Assembly: GCA_021790385.1 (NCBI GenBank)
Contig: JAJYDW010000031.1
Coordinates: forward strand, 1 to 43,461
Length of the DNA: 43,461 bases
Direction of reading: 5' to 3'
Source: Planctomycetota bacterium
GTDB taxonomy: Bacteria > Planctomycetota > Phycisphaerae > WQYP01
Below the pieces are notes generated by a model. That model ran no database searches. It worked only from the letters and a program-made list of their open reading frames with translations, and was not told the origin of the DNA. The position numbers and the translations under genes were made by a program. This document shows positions 1 through 8,293 of this stretch, piece by piece (within the stretch, counting starts at the first letter, position 1; every line of letters begins with the position of its first letter).

Positions 1-1
1 T

Positions 2-157
2 CAAATGAATAACAGCGTCCTTCAAAATACAATTCGCCTCTATCGCCGGCGAGGCGACTTGCAACTCTCCTCCCTCATGGAGCCGGGCAATAACTGCGCA
101 TGGGCCACCGATTGTTTCCCCAAAACCCACCGCGCTACGTCCATCCAAAGAGGACAT
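2..157 (-). CDS. Possible partial ORF running off the left edge
   Basis: Reading leftwards from an ATG at 157-155 there is an open frame of 52 codons with no stop before the window edge, beginning MSSLDGRSAVGFGETIGG. I do not recognise the product. The start codon lies inside the first of two direct repeats that resemble an insertion-sequence end, so this may be a gene remnant, an element-borne gene or chance. A second open frame on the plus strand (2-170) overlaps it, which lowers confidence. The sequence to the left of the window would settle it. Confidence 0.2.
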   Translation of the reverse strand, partial: MSSLDGRSAVGFGETIGGPCAVIARLHEGGELQVASPAIEANCILKDAVIHL

Positions 158-201
158 TTTAACTTTGGTTAAGTAGAGGACATTTTAACTTTGGTTTGAC
201 A
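149..201. repeat. Two direct repeats resembling an IS terminus
   Basis: The sequence AGGACATTTTAACTTTGGTT occurs twice (core 151-170 and 177-196, full 22-bp copies 149-170 and 175-196), spaced 26 bp start to start. The second copy runs into TTGACA ending at 201. Read on the minus strand the block begins TGTCAAACC. Insertion sequences of the IS21/IS481 type carry multiple repeated terminal binding sites and often have TG...CA ends, so this is probably one end of such an element lying mostly to the left. Family assignment is by resemblance only; no transposase is visible. Confidence 0.5.
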
Positions 202-350
202 CCCCGTTAAAAATGTTTGCGGATATTGTTGATCTTGATTATCTTACCCTATCCTGCCATCGCTACCCGCAAGTTTCTATAGCCAGCTTATGGCGGCAGC
301 GGCAATTTTCCCGCTTGTTGGCATATGAGGGATGGCGTATACTTTCGGCG

Positions 351-1364
351 ATGCCGAAGCTGTGGTTAAAAATACAATTGTTCTGTGTGTTTGCCGTGAT
401 ACTGATGGAGCTGGCCGCTGCGCGTTGCTGGGCCAATGCTAAATCACCGTTACCACCGAATCCCACCACGCCCAACTGGGTATTGCAAAATGGAGTATGG
501 GTACCGGTGGTGGTGCCGGGGCAGGTAAGTCCGCCGGCCCAGGTGGCGGCCATGATTAACTTTCTGAAAACCGGCCATCCGGGCCGTGTGGTGCATCTGG
601 CCAAAAAATGGCTGCGGCATCACAAAAAAGATCCTTTGGTGCCCCAGGTATTGCTGCTGGAGGGAGAATCCCAAAATGACATGGGCAACAAATATGCGGC
701 CCTGTTTCCGTATGAGGACTTGCTGGATAATTTCCCCGCCAGCCCGCTTTATGAACCCTGTTTGATGCGCGAATACAATATCGCCTGCGCATTTCTGGCG
801 GGTTACAAACGCCGGCTTTTGGGCATGAGAATTCTGCCTGTATATGGTGATGCCATTCGATTGCTGCGCAGAATTCAGAATCGGCAGCGTGGATCGCCAC
901 TGGCGGAACTTGCGGGCATCCACATCGCGGACTATTACTACCAAAATGCCCGGTTTCAGAGGGCGCTGGAGTCGTATACCAATTTTCTTCGGCGTTATCC
1001 ATACAGTCAATTTGCGGTCAAAGCGACGGTGCGCAAGGCGGAATGTTCGCTGGGTACATTTCGCGGGGTACGCTTTGATTTGACCCCGCTGCGTAACGCA
1101 CAGGCGGAGTTGGAAAACATAGCGGAGCTTTATCCGGTGCTCGCGGCCAAAATGCAGGTCAAGGCGCTGGAAGAGCGCATCTATCAGGTCGAGGGCAAGC
1201 GGGAACTGCAAATCGCCCGTTTTTACTGGCGATTTAACCGGCCCGATTCCGCCGCCTATTACTATCGCCGGGTCATTCACGGCTGGCCCGATACCATCTG
1301 GGCGCAAAAGGCCCGCAGGGAATATGCCCATCGCTTCCAACATTCCATGGAGAAAAAGCCATGA
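351..1364 (+). CDS. BamD-like secreted tetratricopeptide protein
   Basis: A 337-residue exported protein with tetratricopeptide-type helical repeats. The open frame begins at 213, but the ATG at 351 gives a convincing signal sequence (MPKLWLKIQLFCVFAVILME, then Ala-rich), so I place the start there; no strong ribosome site is visible for either. The central part contains the BamD/YfiO-type motif in which a repeat ends in RRYPYSQFA (about residue 235 of this form), the signature of outer-membrane assembly tetratricopeptide proteins. Unlike classical BamD there is no clean lipobox: the Cys after the hydrophobic stretch is preceded by Arg. It overlaps the next gene (LptE-like) by 4 bp, suggesting translational coupling and a role in outer-membrane biogenesis. 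The C-terminal half has further repeat-like helices. Function beyond 'BamD-like' is inferred. Confidence 0.75.
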   Translation: MPKLWLKIQLFCVFAVILMELAAARCWANAKSPLPPNPTTPNWVLQNGVWVPVVVPGQVSPPAQVAAMINFLKTGHPGRVVHLAKKWLRHHKKDPLVPQVLLLEGESQNDMGNKYAALFPYEDLLDNFPASPLYEPCLMREYNIACAFLAGYKRRLLGMRILPVYGDAIRLLRRIQNRQRGSPLAELAGIHIADYYYQNARFQRALESYTNFLRRYPYSQFAVKATVRKAECSLGTFRGVRFDLTPLRNAQAELENIAELYPVLAAKMQVKALEERIYQVEGKRELQIARFYWRFNRPDSAAYYYRRVIHGWPDTIWAQKARREYAHRFQHSMEKKP

Positions 1365-1891
1365 TGAACCTGCTTCTTGGCCGTTGGCAAAGGGCTGGAA
1401 CCACCTTGAGTATGGCGCTGGCCGGACTGGGTATTATGGCGCTGGCCGGGTGTGGGTACACCACCCGTTCCATCTATCCAACGAGTATTGCAACGGTGGC
1501 GGTGCCGGTGTTTAAGAACAGCACGTTTCGCCGCAATCTTGAATTTGAACTCACCGAGGCGATTGATAAAAACATTGAGGCTCGCACGCCGTATAAAATC
1601 AGCGGCGAAGCCCATGCAGATTCAATTTTGACGGGAAAAATTGTTTCGGTGCAGGAAAATGTCCTGACCAACCGATTGCAGAATAATCTGCCGCAGGAAA
1701 CGCAGGTCACCATTGTGGTGAATTTCACGTGGAAAGATGCGCGAACCGGCAAGGTGCTGGTCCGCCGGGTTAATTTTGCCAGGTCCAGCACGGTGGTGCC
1801 GCAAATCGGTCAGCGCCTGACCGATGCCGAAAACGCGGCCATCGATAGTTTAGCCCGTTCTATTGTGGATGAAATGCAGTTGCCTTGGTGA
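1361..1891 (+). CDS. lptE: LptE-like LPS-assembly lipoprotein
   Basis: A 176-residue lipoprotein. A hydrophobic signal ends in the lipobox LAGC with Cys31 as lipidation site, followed by GYTTRSIYP and the family pattern TVAVPVFKNSTFRRNLEFEL. A later segment, HADSILTGKIVSVQENVL, matches the 'aD..L.G.i' stretch of LptE family proteins. LptE plugs the LptD barrel in the outer membrane and assists LPS insertion; LptD is not in the window. Start ATG 1361 overlaps the stop of the BamD-like gene (ATGA), and a second ATG follows directly. The pairing of an outer-membrane assembly TPR protein with LptE supports the assignment. Sequence divergence from E. coli LptE is large, so the symbol is family-level. 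Confidence 0.75.
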   Translation: MMNLLLGRWQRAGTTLSMALAGLGIMALAGCGYTTRSIYPTSIATVAVPVFKNSTFRRNLEFELTEAIDKNIEARTPYKISGEAHADSILTGKIVSVQENVLTNRLQNNLPQETQVTIVVNFTWKDARTGKVLVRRVNFARSSTVVPQIGQRLTDAENAAIDSLARSIVDEMQLPW

Positions 1892-1958
1892 TGGTGGTCG
1901 ACCGCGTGCCGGCCATCACAACGGCCTGAATATCCGGGGCCGGGCGAATCTCGCCGGG

Positions 1959-2005
1959 AACCGAACCCAGTTCGGTTTCATTTGCAGCGGGTTTGTGCCT
2001 ATAAT
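1959..2005 (+). promoter_or_regulatory. Hairpin and candidate ftsH promoter
   Basis: A perfect 8-bp stem with a 3-base loop (1959-1966 / 1970-1977, AACCGAAC-CCA-GTTCGGTT) follows the lptE-like gene and may act as a transcription end or processing site, although no T-run follows. Just downstream is a perfect -10 hexamer TATAAT at 2000-2005, 64 bases before the ftsH start, with only a weak -35 (TTCATT-like, about 1977-1982). The promoter is therefore tentative. Confidence 0.35.
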
Positions 2006-2068
2006 GAATCAAGGTCGCGGCGAGGTGTGATTTTCGCCGATGGCATAACACAGGACCAGAGGATTTCG

Positions 2069-4108
2069 ATGGCAGACCAGAAAGATAACCAGCAGGATGG
2101 CGATAATGCCCCAGGCTCCAATCGCCCGGGGCGCGATCCCAACAACAATCTTCGCTTCAGCCGGAGTATGCTCGCCTGGCTGGTGATTCTGGCCGTGGGT
2201 GTATTGGTGTTGCTGGTGTTGCATCCTATAGGCGGGCCATCCACCGTTGCTTACAGCAAATTTCGCCAGGAGCTTAACCAGAATAATATCGAGCAGGTGG
2301 TTGTGCATGCCAGCGGGCGCATCACCTTTAAGCTTAAAACCAGGCTGGCTGGTGAACCGGCCAACAGTCCACTGTACATGGTAACGTATCGTCCCAAATC
2401 GACAGTTGACGGCGTCGGCTGGCATCAGCTTGTCGAGGACTTTTCAAGCCACGGCGTGCCGACGTACAAGTCCCAGCCTTCCAATCATTTGTTTTGGAAT
2501 ATTTTTTTAGATTACGGTCCGCTGATTCTGGTCGGCGTTATTATTTATTTCCTATTTTTCCGGCACATGCGCTCGGCGGGCGGCGGCATTGGCATGTTGG
2601 GCAATTTTGGTCGGTCGCGGCATCGACTGTTATCCAAAGAACATACCAATGTGACTTTTAACGACGTCGCGGGCATCGATGAAGCCAAGGAAGAGTTGAC
2701 CGAAATTGTGGAGTTTTTGCGCAATCCCAAACGCTTTCAAAAACTTGGCGGCCGCATTCCGCGAGGCGTTTTGCTGATTGGTTCGCCGGGTGTGGGTAAA
2801 ACCCTATTGGCCAAGGCTATTGCCGGCGAAGCAGATGTGCCTTTTTTCTCCATCAGCGGTTCGGACTTTGTGGAAATGTTTGTGGGTGTGGGAGCATCGC
2901 GGGTACGCGATCTGTTCAAAACCGCCAAAGAAACTTCACCCTGCATCGTATTTCTTGATGAAATTGATGCCGTGGGCCGGAGGCGAGGCAACGGATTCAG
3001 CAGCGGCGGTCATGATGAAAGAGAACAAACCCTCAATGCCATTTTGGTGGAGATGGATGGTTTTGATACCAACGATCAGGTTATAGTCATTGCCGCGACC
3101 AATCGTTCGGATGTGCTGGACCCCGCATTAACCCGGCCCGGTCGTTTTGATCGCCAGGTTACCGTGCCGCTGCCGGATATCAAGGGTCGGTACGAAATTC
3201 TCAAGGTACACGCCAAGAAAGTGAAATTGGCGGCGGATGTGGATTTACTCAGACTGGCTCGGCAGACACCAATGTTCAGCGGTGCGGATTTGGCCGCGGT
3301 GATTAATGAAGCGGCTTTGATTGCGACCATGGTGAACAAAGAGGCCGTGGAAATGACGGATCTGGAAGAGGCCCGGGATAAAATTCGATTTGGCAAGGCC
3401 CGCAAGACCCGAGCCATGGACGAAGAGGATCGCATTCTTACCGCGTGGCACGAGGCTGGCCATGCGGTGATTCAATACTTTTCGCCGCAGGCGGATCCTC
3501 TGCACAAGGTGACTATTATTCCGCGTGGTCCCTTCGGTGGTGCCACTTTTTCATTGCCGGAAAAAGATCGCTATTATCTGAGTCAGAAACATCTGCTATC
3601 GCAACTGCGCATATTGTTTGGTGGCCGGGTGGCCGAAGAACTATATCTCAATGAAGTAGATTCCGGTGCGGGAATGGATATTCGTCAGGCCACGGCCATT
3701 GCCCGGGAAATGGTGTGTTCTTATGGTATGAGCGAGGCCCTGGGCCCCATTCGTTTCAGTCAGGATGAAGAGCAGAGCTGGATGCCGCGCACCCGCGAAT
3801 ACAGCGAAAAAACTGCGGAGTTAATTGATTCAGAAGTCCAGCGACTCATTAAAACAGCGCATCAGGAAGCCACCCAGATGCTCATTGAAAAGAAAACGGA
3901 GTTGACGAACCTTAAAGATGCTCTGCTGAAATACGAAAGTCTGGATGCCGAGGATGTAAAACGAATTATGACCGGCCAGGCGCTCTCCAAGCCTACCGTA
4001 GGAGAACTGCTGGCGGCGGAACAATCGCGTCGCGGGCTGGAAGTGCAGGGCGCTGCAGCCCCAACCGCCACCGGACCGGGAGTAGGTCCGCTGCCCCAAC
4101 CCGGCTGA
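2069..4108 (+). CDS. ftsH: ATP-dependent zinc metalloprotease FtsH
   Basis: Membrane-anchored AAA+ protease of 679 residues that extracts and degrades misassembled membrane proteins and short-lived regulators. The start is set at ATG 2069 because AGAGGA lies 5 bases upstream; the frame extends to 1982 without support. Order: hydrophilic N-terminus, membrane segment 1 ([19 protein letters not shown]), periplasmic domain, segment 2 ([16 protein letters not shown]), AAA domain with Walker A GSPGVGKT (about residue 238; Ser and Val replace the usual Pro and Thr), Walker B IVFLDEID, second region of homology [20 protein letters not shown], then the protease domain with HEAGH (about residue 461) and the downstream GMDIRQAT region carrying the third zinc ligand Asp. 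The C-terminal tail is Pro/Ala/Gly rich. All catalytic elements are intact. Confidence 0.98.
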   Translation: MADQKDNQQDGDNAPGSNRPGRDPNNNLRFSRSMLAWLVILAVGVLVLLVLHPIGGPSTVAYSKFRQELNQNNIEQVVVHASGRITFKLKTRLAGEPANSPLYMVTYRPKSTVDGVGWHQLVEDFSSHGVPTYKSQPSNHLFWNIFLDYGPLILVGVIIYFLFFRHMRSAGGGIGMLGNFGRSRHRLLSKEHTNVTFNDVAGIDEAKEELTEIVEFLRNPKRFQKLGGRIPRGVLLIGSPGVGKTLLAKAIAGEADVPFFSISGSDFVEMFVGVGASRVRDLFKTAKETSPCIVFLDEIDAVGRRRGNGFSSGGHDEREQTLNAILVEMDGFDTNDQVIVIAATNRSDVLDPALTRPGRFDRQVTVPLPDIKGRYEILKVHAKKVKLAADVDLLRLARQTPMFSGADLAAVINEAALIATMVNKEAVEMTDLEEARDKIRFGKARKTRAMDEEDRILTAWHEAGHAVIQYFSPQADPLHKVTIIPRGPFGGATFSLPEKDRYYLSQKHLLSQLRILFGGRVAEELYLNEVDSGAGMDIRQATAIAREMVCSYGMSEALGPIRFSQDEEQSWMPRTREYSEKTAELIDSEVQRLIKTAHQEATQMLIEKKTELTNLKDALLKYESLDAEDVKRIMTGQALSKPTVGELLAAEQSRRGLEVQGAAAPTATGPGVGPLPQPG

Positions 4109-4258
4109 TTGTCGCACATTGGACATCATTCAGATTATCGGATGTTATCGTCGTGGCGATATACCACAGGATTCAGCTAAAACCACACGCTGCAATATTT
4201 ACTATTCGCTTATATTAGTCTTACCGCTTGCAAACACGCGTAGACTATACTTTGCAAT

Positions 4259-5197
4259 GTGGGTAACAGATTAGAACATCTGAATTTAATTGGTCAACGT
4301 GGCTTGCTGGTTTCAGCCCCAGATAGCGCTGCGGGCATCGTCTTGGCGCGAAGTGATGGAAAACGGCCATCCTTCCAATGCAACATCGGCGATCGCCTGG
4401 ACTGCTTGGCAGGCAATCTGGATAGTCCGCCGCTGGATGCCATTATTATCTCCGACATCCATTTGGGTTGCGAAAACTGCCAGGCCAGGCTTCTGTGTCG
4501 TCTCCTTGAAGACATGCTCGAGAAAATTAGCGCCGGTCACCCGCCGACTCGTCGCCTGATTATCAACGGCGATGTGTTTGACTCCATCGACTTTCGCCGC
4601 CTCAAAAAAACGCACTGGAAGGTGCTTTCCCTGCTGCGGCATCTCTCCGACAAAATCGAGGTGGTTTGGACCTGCGGCAATCACGATGGACCGGCGGAAA
4701 TTGTTTCGCACCTGCTGGGTGTGCAGGTGCTCAACGAATACATTCTGGAGAGCGGTGGACGGCGTATGCTGGTCATTCACGGCCATATTTTTGATGACTT
4801 TATCGATCACCACCCAGTGCTCACCTGGCTGGGCGATCAAATTTACAACGTTCTTCAACGGGTGGACCGCCGGCATTATGTGGCCCGCCTGGCTAAAGCC
4901 AAATCCAAAATATTTTTGCACTGCCTGGACAAGGTACAGATAAGGTCGCTGGCTTACGCCGCCAAATTAGGATGCCAGGCAGTGATCTGCGGCCATACCC
5001 ATCATGCGGCAGAAGTGGCGGGGCCGATTGCGTATTTCAACAGTGGATGCTGGACCGAAGTTCCCTGTACCTATCTGGAAATTAGTGGGGGACAGGTGCG
5101 GATCTGCACTGCGGAAGATGCCAAACATGTTACCTCGGCCACCGCACGGACCAACCACCGGGAAGAAAAACCGGAAGAATCGCTTAGTACGTGTTGA
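4259..5197 (+). CDS. LpxH-like calcineurin-type phosphoesterase
   Basis: A 312-residue metallophosphoesterase of the UDP-2,3-diacylglucosamine diphosphatase (COG2908) type. All five metal-binding blocks are present in order: SDIHLG (about residue 64), NGDVFD, CGNHDG, IHGHIFDDF and GHTHHA. The family cleaves the pyrophosphate of UDP-2,3-diacylglucosamine to lipid X in lipid A synthesis; related proteins have other substrates, so LpxH activity is probable, not certain. The lptE-like gene nearby fits LPS assembly. The first ~60 residues before SDIHLG are unusual and poorly conserved. The frame opens with GTG at 4259, and a -10-like TATACT (4246-4251) lies so close that a leaderless message or a later start are both possible. 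Confidence 0.8.
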   Translation: MGNRLEHLNLIGQRGLLVSAPDSAAGIVLARSDGKRPSFQCNIGDRLDCLAGNLDSPPLDAIIISDIHLGCENCQARLLCRLLEDMLEKISAGHPPTRRLIINGDVFDSIDFRRLKKTHWKVLSLLRHLSDKIEVVWTCGNHDGPAEIVSHLLGVQVLNEYILESGGRRMLVIHGHIFDDFIDHHPVLTWLGDQIYNVLQRVDRRHYVARLAKAKSKIFLHCLDKVQIRSLAYAAKLGCQAVICGHTHHAAEVAGPIAYFNSGCWTEVPCTYLEISGGQVRICTAEDAKHVTSATARTNHREEKPEESLSTC

Positions 5198-5337
5198 ATT
5201 GATCTTGGCGGTGCCTTGTGCGCAATAATACACTTACACCTCCGGGGCTTGCGGAACCTTGGTCGGATATAGCAATGGTTGTCGGTGCTATGGGGCTGCC
5301 TATAGCCGGCGATATGTTTATCCATCGGAGAAAAACG

Positions 5338-6153
5338 CTACGCCTGGCGGAAGATGCCTTTCAAGTTGGCCATGGTTTGCGCCACATCATCGCTTTTCAT
5401 CAAGGTTTCGCCGATCAGAACCGTGCGTATCCCGGCGGCAGCCAGGCGCTGCACATCCGATTTTTCACGAATACCGCTCTCCGCTACAAGAATGGTTTTA
5501 TCTTCGGCAAATTCGGCCAGCCGCAGGGAGGTGGAAAAATCGACCTTGAATGTGGTCAGGTCGCGATTGTTAATGCCCAGCAGGCTGTAGCTGCGCATGG
5601 GGAATCCCATCACCGATCGCACACGCAGCAGCGAGTCCATTTCGTGAACCTCCACCAGGGCGGTTAATTTCAGTTCCGCCGCCAGAATCAGCAGGTCCGT
5701 CAGTATCGAATCGGTGAGAACCTGTGCAATAAGCAAAATCGCATCGGCCCCAGCAACGCGCGATTCCCATACCTGCCAGGGATCGATGATGAAATCTTTG
5801 CGTAACACCGGCAGGGGCACGGCCTGGCGCACCTGCTTAATATAATCCAGGCGGCCATGGAAATACTTTTCGTCTGTGAGTACGCTGAGTGCATCGGCAC
5901 CGGCCGCGTGGTAGGTATGGGCAATGGTCACCGGGTCAAAGTCCGGCCGGATCAGACCAGCCGACGGCGAGGCCTTTTTTATTTCCGCAATCACATTGAC
6001 CATGCCATGGGGTAGTTTGGTGACCGCGGAGAAAAAATTACGTACCGGTCCGGCATCTGCGGCCATGCGTTGCAACTCCGCCAATGGACGGCGGAGTGTA
6101 CCGGCGGCTACTTCCTGCTTCTTGGTTTCGACGATCTGGTGAAGTATATTCAG
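5338..6153 (-). CDS. trpC: Indole-3-glycerol-phosphate synthase, probable CTG start
   Basis: TrpC closes the indole ring in tryptophan synthesis (CdRP to indole-3-glycerol phosphate). Catalytic blocks are present: EIKKASPS (Glu, Lys), LRKDFIID (Lys), LVEVHEMD (Glu), GINNRDL (Asn) and VAESGI (Ser). An ATG/GTG/TTG search gives only a TTG start at 6084, which truncates the enzyme. Translating further upstream in the same frame gives NILHQIVETKKQEVA, the typical N-terminal helix of this family (IL..IV..K..EV). The only codon placed like a start is CTG at 6153-6151, and AGGGGGG lies 8 bases upstream of it. I therefore annotate 271 residues starting with CTG. trpA is 32 kb away and no other trp genes are in the window. 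Confidence 0.9.
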   Translation of the reverse strand: MNILHQIVETKKQEVAAGTLRRPLAELQRMAADAGPVRNFFSAVTKLPHGMVNVIAEIKKASPSAGLIRPDFDPVTIAHTYHAAGADALSVLTDEKYFHGRLDYIKQVRQAVPLPVLRKDFIIDPWQVWESRVAGADAILLIAQVLTDSILTDLLILAAELKLTALVEVHEMDSLLRVRSVMGFPMRSYSLLGINNRDLTTFKVDFSTSLRLAEFAEDKTILVAESGIREKSDVQRLAAAGIRTVLIGETLMKSDDVAQTMANLKGIFRQA

Positions 6154-6260
6154 TGGTAAGACCCCCCTGGTACTGGTAAAAGGAGTAGCTCATCAACCAT
6201 CACAGCGAACCTATTATAAGCGGAATCATTATTTTTATCTGGGTACCCATCAGCATCTGG

Positions 6261-7109
6261 GTGCTTTTTCATAAGCGGGTGTTTTCGGATGAGCCGCTGT
6301 TGATCAGGCCCAGGGATCCCAACAAGTTCAGTATCGTGCATGTGGTGATCGTTATTGCGGCGGTTTTTCTGATTGGAGTACTGGGCGCACCTTTTTTATC
6401 TCATCGGTCTCACATTTCAGTGGCGGCCATGCAGCCGGCGTTCTGGCTGTTGGATTCCACATGGCGTCTGATCACGATTGCCCTGGTGCTGGCGTTTGCG
6501 GCGACGGCCTGCCAGGGGGGCATTCAGGGTGTGGGGATGAAATCTGGTAGGTTCTTTTGGAGCGGTATGCTCATCGGGTTAGGAGCCATTGCGGTAGTGT
6601 GGCCCCTGGTATTTTTAGGCGACGGCATATCCGTAACGGTGGAAAAGGCATTGTGGCACCATAACGCGCCGCAGAATTCCCTGCTCAAGGCTGTGCAGCA
6701 TCATCCTTCTCCGGAAGTCCTGGTGCTCATGACGTTTAGCCTTTGCGTACTGGCACCCCTGTCGGAGGAATTATTTTTTCGAGGCCTGGTACAGAGTTAT
6801 CTGGCCCAGGTTTTGGCGCATTTACGCGGTCATTTTGTGCTCCCACAGTCGGTCGGAGTAGATTCTCGCGATAAGTCTTCCCAAGGCACCATTGAACCCA
6901 CAGACCGATGGGGGGCCATTTTCATCAGCAGTGCATTTTTTGCCCTGGCACATGCGGAGCCTTCAGCATTTGTTGCACTGTTTCTGCTGGGGGTGGCTTT
7001 GGGTTATATTTATGAACGCACCGGCAATTTATGGACCGATATTACCATGCACTCGGTGTTTAACGGCGTGAGCCTGTTCGCAACATTGGCTTTGCATGCA
7101 CCGCATTGA
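6261..7109 (+). CDS. CPBP (CAAX-type) intramembrane protease
   Basis: A polytopic membrane protein with the glutamic intramembrane protease motifs of the CPBP/Abi family: LSEELFFRG (EExxxR), FFALAHAE (FxxxH) and TMHSVFNG (HxxxN). Substrate unknown; relatives cleave prenylated proteins or bacteriocin/regulatory peptides. The GTG at 6261 is the first conventional start. However, the frame stays open back to 6189 and encodes a further hydrophobic segment (SGIIIFIWVPISIWVLFHKR), and a strong ribosome site AAAAGGAG sits at 6178-6185. This suggests a true start near ATC 6192 or CTC 6189, giving about 305 residues. It diverges from trpC with only about 35 bp between the inferred starts. Confidence 0.85.
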   Translation: MLFHKRVFSDEPLLIRPRDPNKFSIVHVVIVIAAVFLIGVLGAPFLSHRSHISVAAMQPAFWLLDSTWRLITIALVLAFAATACQGGIQGVGMKSGRFFWSGMLIGLGAIAVVWPLVFLGDGISVTVEKALWHHNAPQNSLLKAVQHHPSPEVLVLMTFSLCVLAPLSEELFFRGLVQSYLAQVLAHLRGHFVLPQSVGVDSRDKSSQGTIEPTDRWGAIFISSAFFALAHAEPSAFVALFLLGVALGYIYERTGNLWTDITMHSVFNGVSLFATLALHAPH

Positions 7110-7298
7110 CATTGGAACCGGCACTTTTACCGGCGGCGATGGCCGATAATTAAAAAAAATACTGCCATGGCGTCGAAAGGTCGATAGCTCCATGAGATGG
7201 GGAGGGTAGGAAGTAACAGCTCTACTGGCAAGGGTATGCAGACGCAGAGAATGAAGTTCCACAGAGAACTTGCGCGAAAGCGGTTGAAAATGAATTAG

Positions 7299-7339
7299 GC
7301 CGGGTTTTGCCCCGGCAGCCGCTTGAAGTCGTATTCAAG
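7299..7339 (+). promoter_or_regulatory. Two tandem hairpins in leader of PEP-CTERM gene
   Basis: Two short perfect stems lie upstream of the gene at 7380: GCCGGG (7299-7304) with CCCGGC (7311-7316), and CTTGAA (7322-7327) with TTCAAG (7334-7339). They sit 40-80 bases before the start codon, so they would be in the 5' leader. No known riboswitch consensus was recognised. The rest of the 270-base gap 7110-7379 shows nothing I can name. Confidence 0.35.
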
Positions 7340-7379
7340 TGGATAGGCTTGGTTCCACGCCGAAAAAGGAGAGAGAATC

Positions 7380-8000
7380 ATGGGTAAACAGAACACGGCT
7401 CACAATGCAATGATTTGGTCTGTGATGGCCGGCTTGGCGCTAGGCACAGGTGCCGTAACGATGGGCAGCACCGTTACGGTTATCAATGTTTCGCAAAATG
7501 GTCCCGCCGATCTAATGAATTCCGGTACCACGCCGGGCACACTATTTCGTACGCACGCTGGCAGTGCCACGCTGGCGGGGAGCAACGCCTACTCGCAGTT
7601 TTTTGACGGTGTTTCGCGCCTGGATTTCAACGTACAGCATGAAAGCGTAAGTGTATTTGTTGGTACCAACGGCGGTGAGGGTGCGCTGGGCGAAGCGGAT
7701 GTGCAGGGCGGTGAAATTAAAGAAGTGTCCGGGAATCAGGTGTACGTGGCTGAGGTTATCTCGGATGGCGGTGATGATGTAGGCACGGCAGGCAATAACG
7801 ACTTTACGCCGGTGGCAGGTTTTCAACCGTATCAGATCGGGTCCGGCTTTGACAGCATCGCTCCAGGTCAATCCATTCCTGGTACTCGACTCACGATGCT
7901 TACTAATCCGCCCATCACGTCGGTGCCGGAATCCAGCACGCTGGGGCTGATGGCCGTGTTGGGCTTGTCCCTGTTGGGTGTAAAAGGCCGCCGGCGCTGA
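7380..8000 (+). CDS. PEP-CTERM secreted protein (paralogue A)
   Basis: A 206-residue exported protein. The N-terminus has a signal sequence (about residues 10-30) and the C-terminus is a PEP-CTERM sorting tail: VPESS, a hydrophobic stretch LGLMAVLGLSLLGV, then KGRRR. Such tails are recognised by exosortases in bacteria that make exopolysaccharide; none is in this window. AAGGAGAG lies upstream of ATG 7380. The mature part begins STVTVINVSQNGPAD and is clearly related to the protein at 17602 (STVTVLNFSENGPAD), also sharing a GGE..A(L/V)G..DV.GGE...NQVYVAE block. I do not recognise the mature domain. Cell-surface or matrix location is inferred from the tail. Confidence 0.85.
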   Translation: MGKQNTAHNAMIWSVMAGLALGTGAVTMGSTVTVINVSQNGPADLMNSGTTPGTLFRTHAGSATLAGSNAYSQFFDGVSRLDFNVQHESVSVFVGTNGGEGALGEADVQGGEIKEVSGNQVYVAEVISDGGDDVGTAGNNDFTPVAGFQPYQIGSGFDSIAPGQSIPGTRLTMLTNPPITSVPESSTLGLMAVLGLSLLGVKGRRR

Positions 8001-8043
8001 GCAAAACATCAAGGGACGCGGCAGCCAATATCTTGTTGGGCCT

Positions 8044-8280
8044 CTATATCGTGCGTAGAATCTGCACCACTACAATCACCATCATGACAATGACATAAAT
8101 GCGCAGTGCCCACAAAAGGATATGCAGGTTTGGTGAAATCTCGCGCCGCCCGAAATGGGTCTTCTGTTTAAACGCGTAGAGTTGGTCTTCTTCCAGTACG
8201 GCGTGAACCAGCTTGGAATCGGAGGCCCGGTTGAGATGCGGTCCGTGTGGATGGTTGCTGTCGTTAGCTGTGGTTGGCAT
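8044..8280 (-). CDS. Small C-terminally anchored membrane protein
   Basis: A 78-residue protein with a His/Asn-rich start (MPTTANDSNHPHGPH), a charged middle (LVHAVLEEDQLYAFKQKTHFGRRE) and one C-terminal membrane helix (LRIYVIVMMVIVVVQIL). The ATG at 8280 is chosen over the longer frame from 8334 because AGGAG lies about 9 bases upstream of it. It follows the Nramp-type transporter by 13 bases and is presumably co-transcribed. I do not recognise a family. An accessory subunit of the transporter is a guess from position; the His-rich N-terminus is compatible with metal contact but proves nothing. Confidence 0.7.
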   Translation of the reverse strand: MPTTANDSNHPHGPHLNRASDSKLVHAVLEEDQLYAFKQKTHFGRREISPNLHILLWALRIYVIVMMVIVVVQILRTI

Positions 8281-8293
8281 GTCAGACTCCTGC

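Noticed and set aside
450-1343. Long antisense open frame over the BamD-like gene
   Set aside because: No family resemblance, no ribosome site; a shadow of a GC-biased coding strand.
4313-4921. 202-codon antisense frame over the phosphoesterase
   Set aside because: The sense gene has all catalytic motifs; the antisense product has no recognisable domain.
5218-5667. 149-codon plus-strand frame over the end of trpC
   Set aside because: It is antisense to a conserved enzyme and starts in the gap without a supported ribosome site.
7260-7340. Possible GEMM (cyclic-di-GMP) riboswitch before the PEP-CTERM gene
   Set aside because: Hairpins are present but the conserved loop and tetraloop-receptor sequences are not recognisable.
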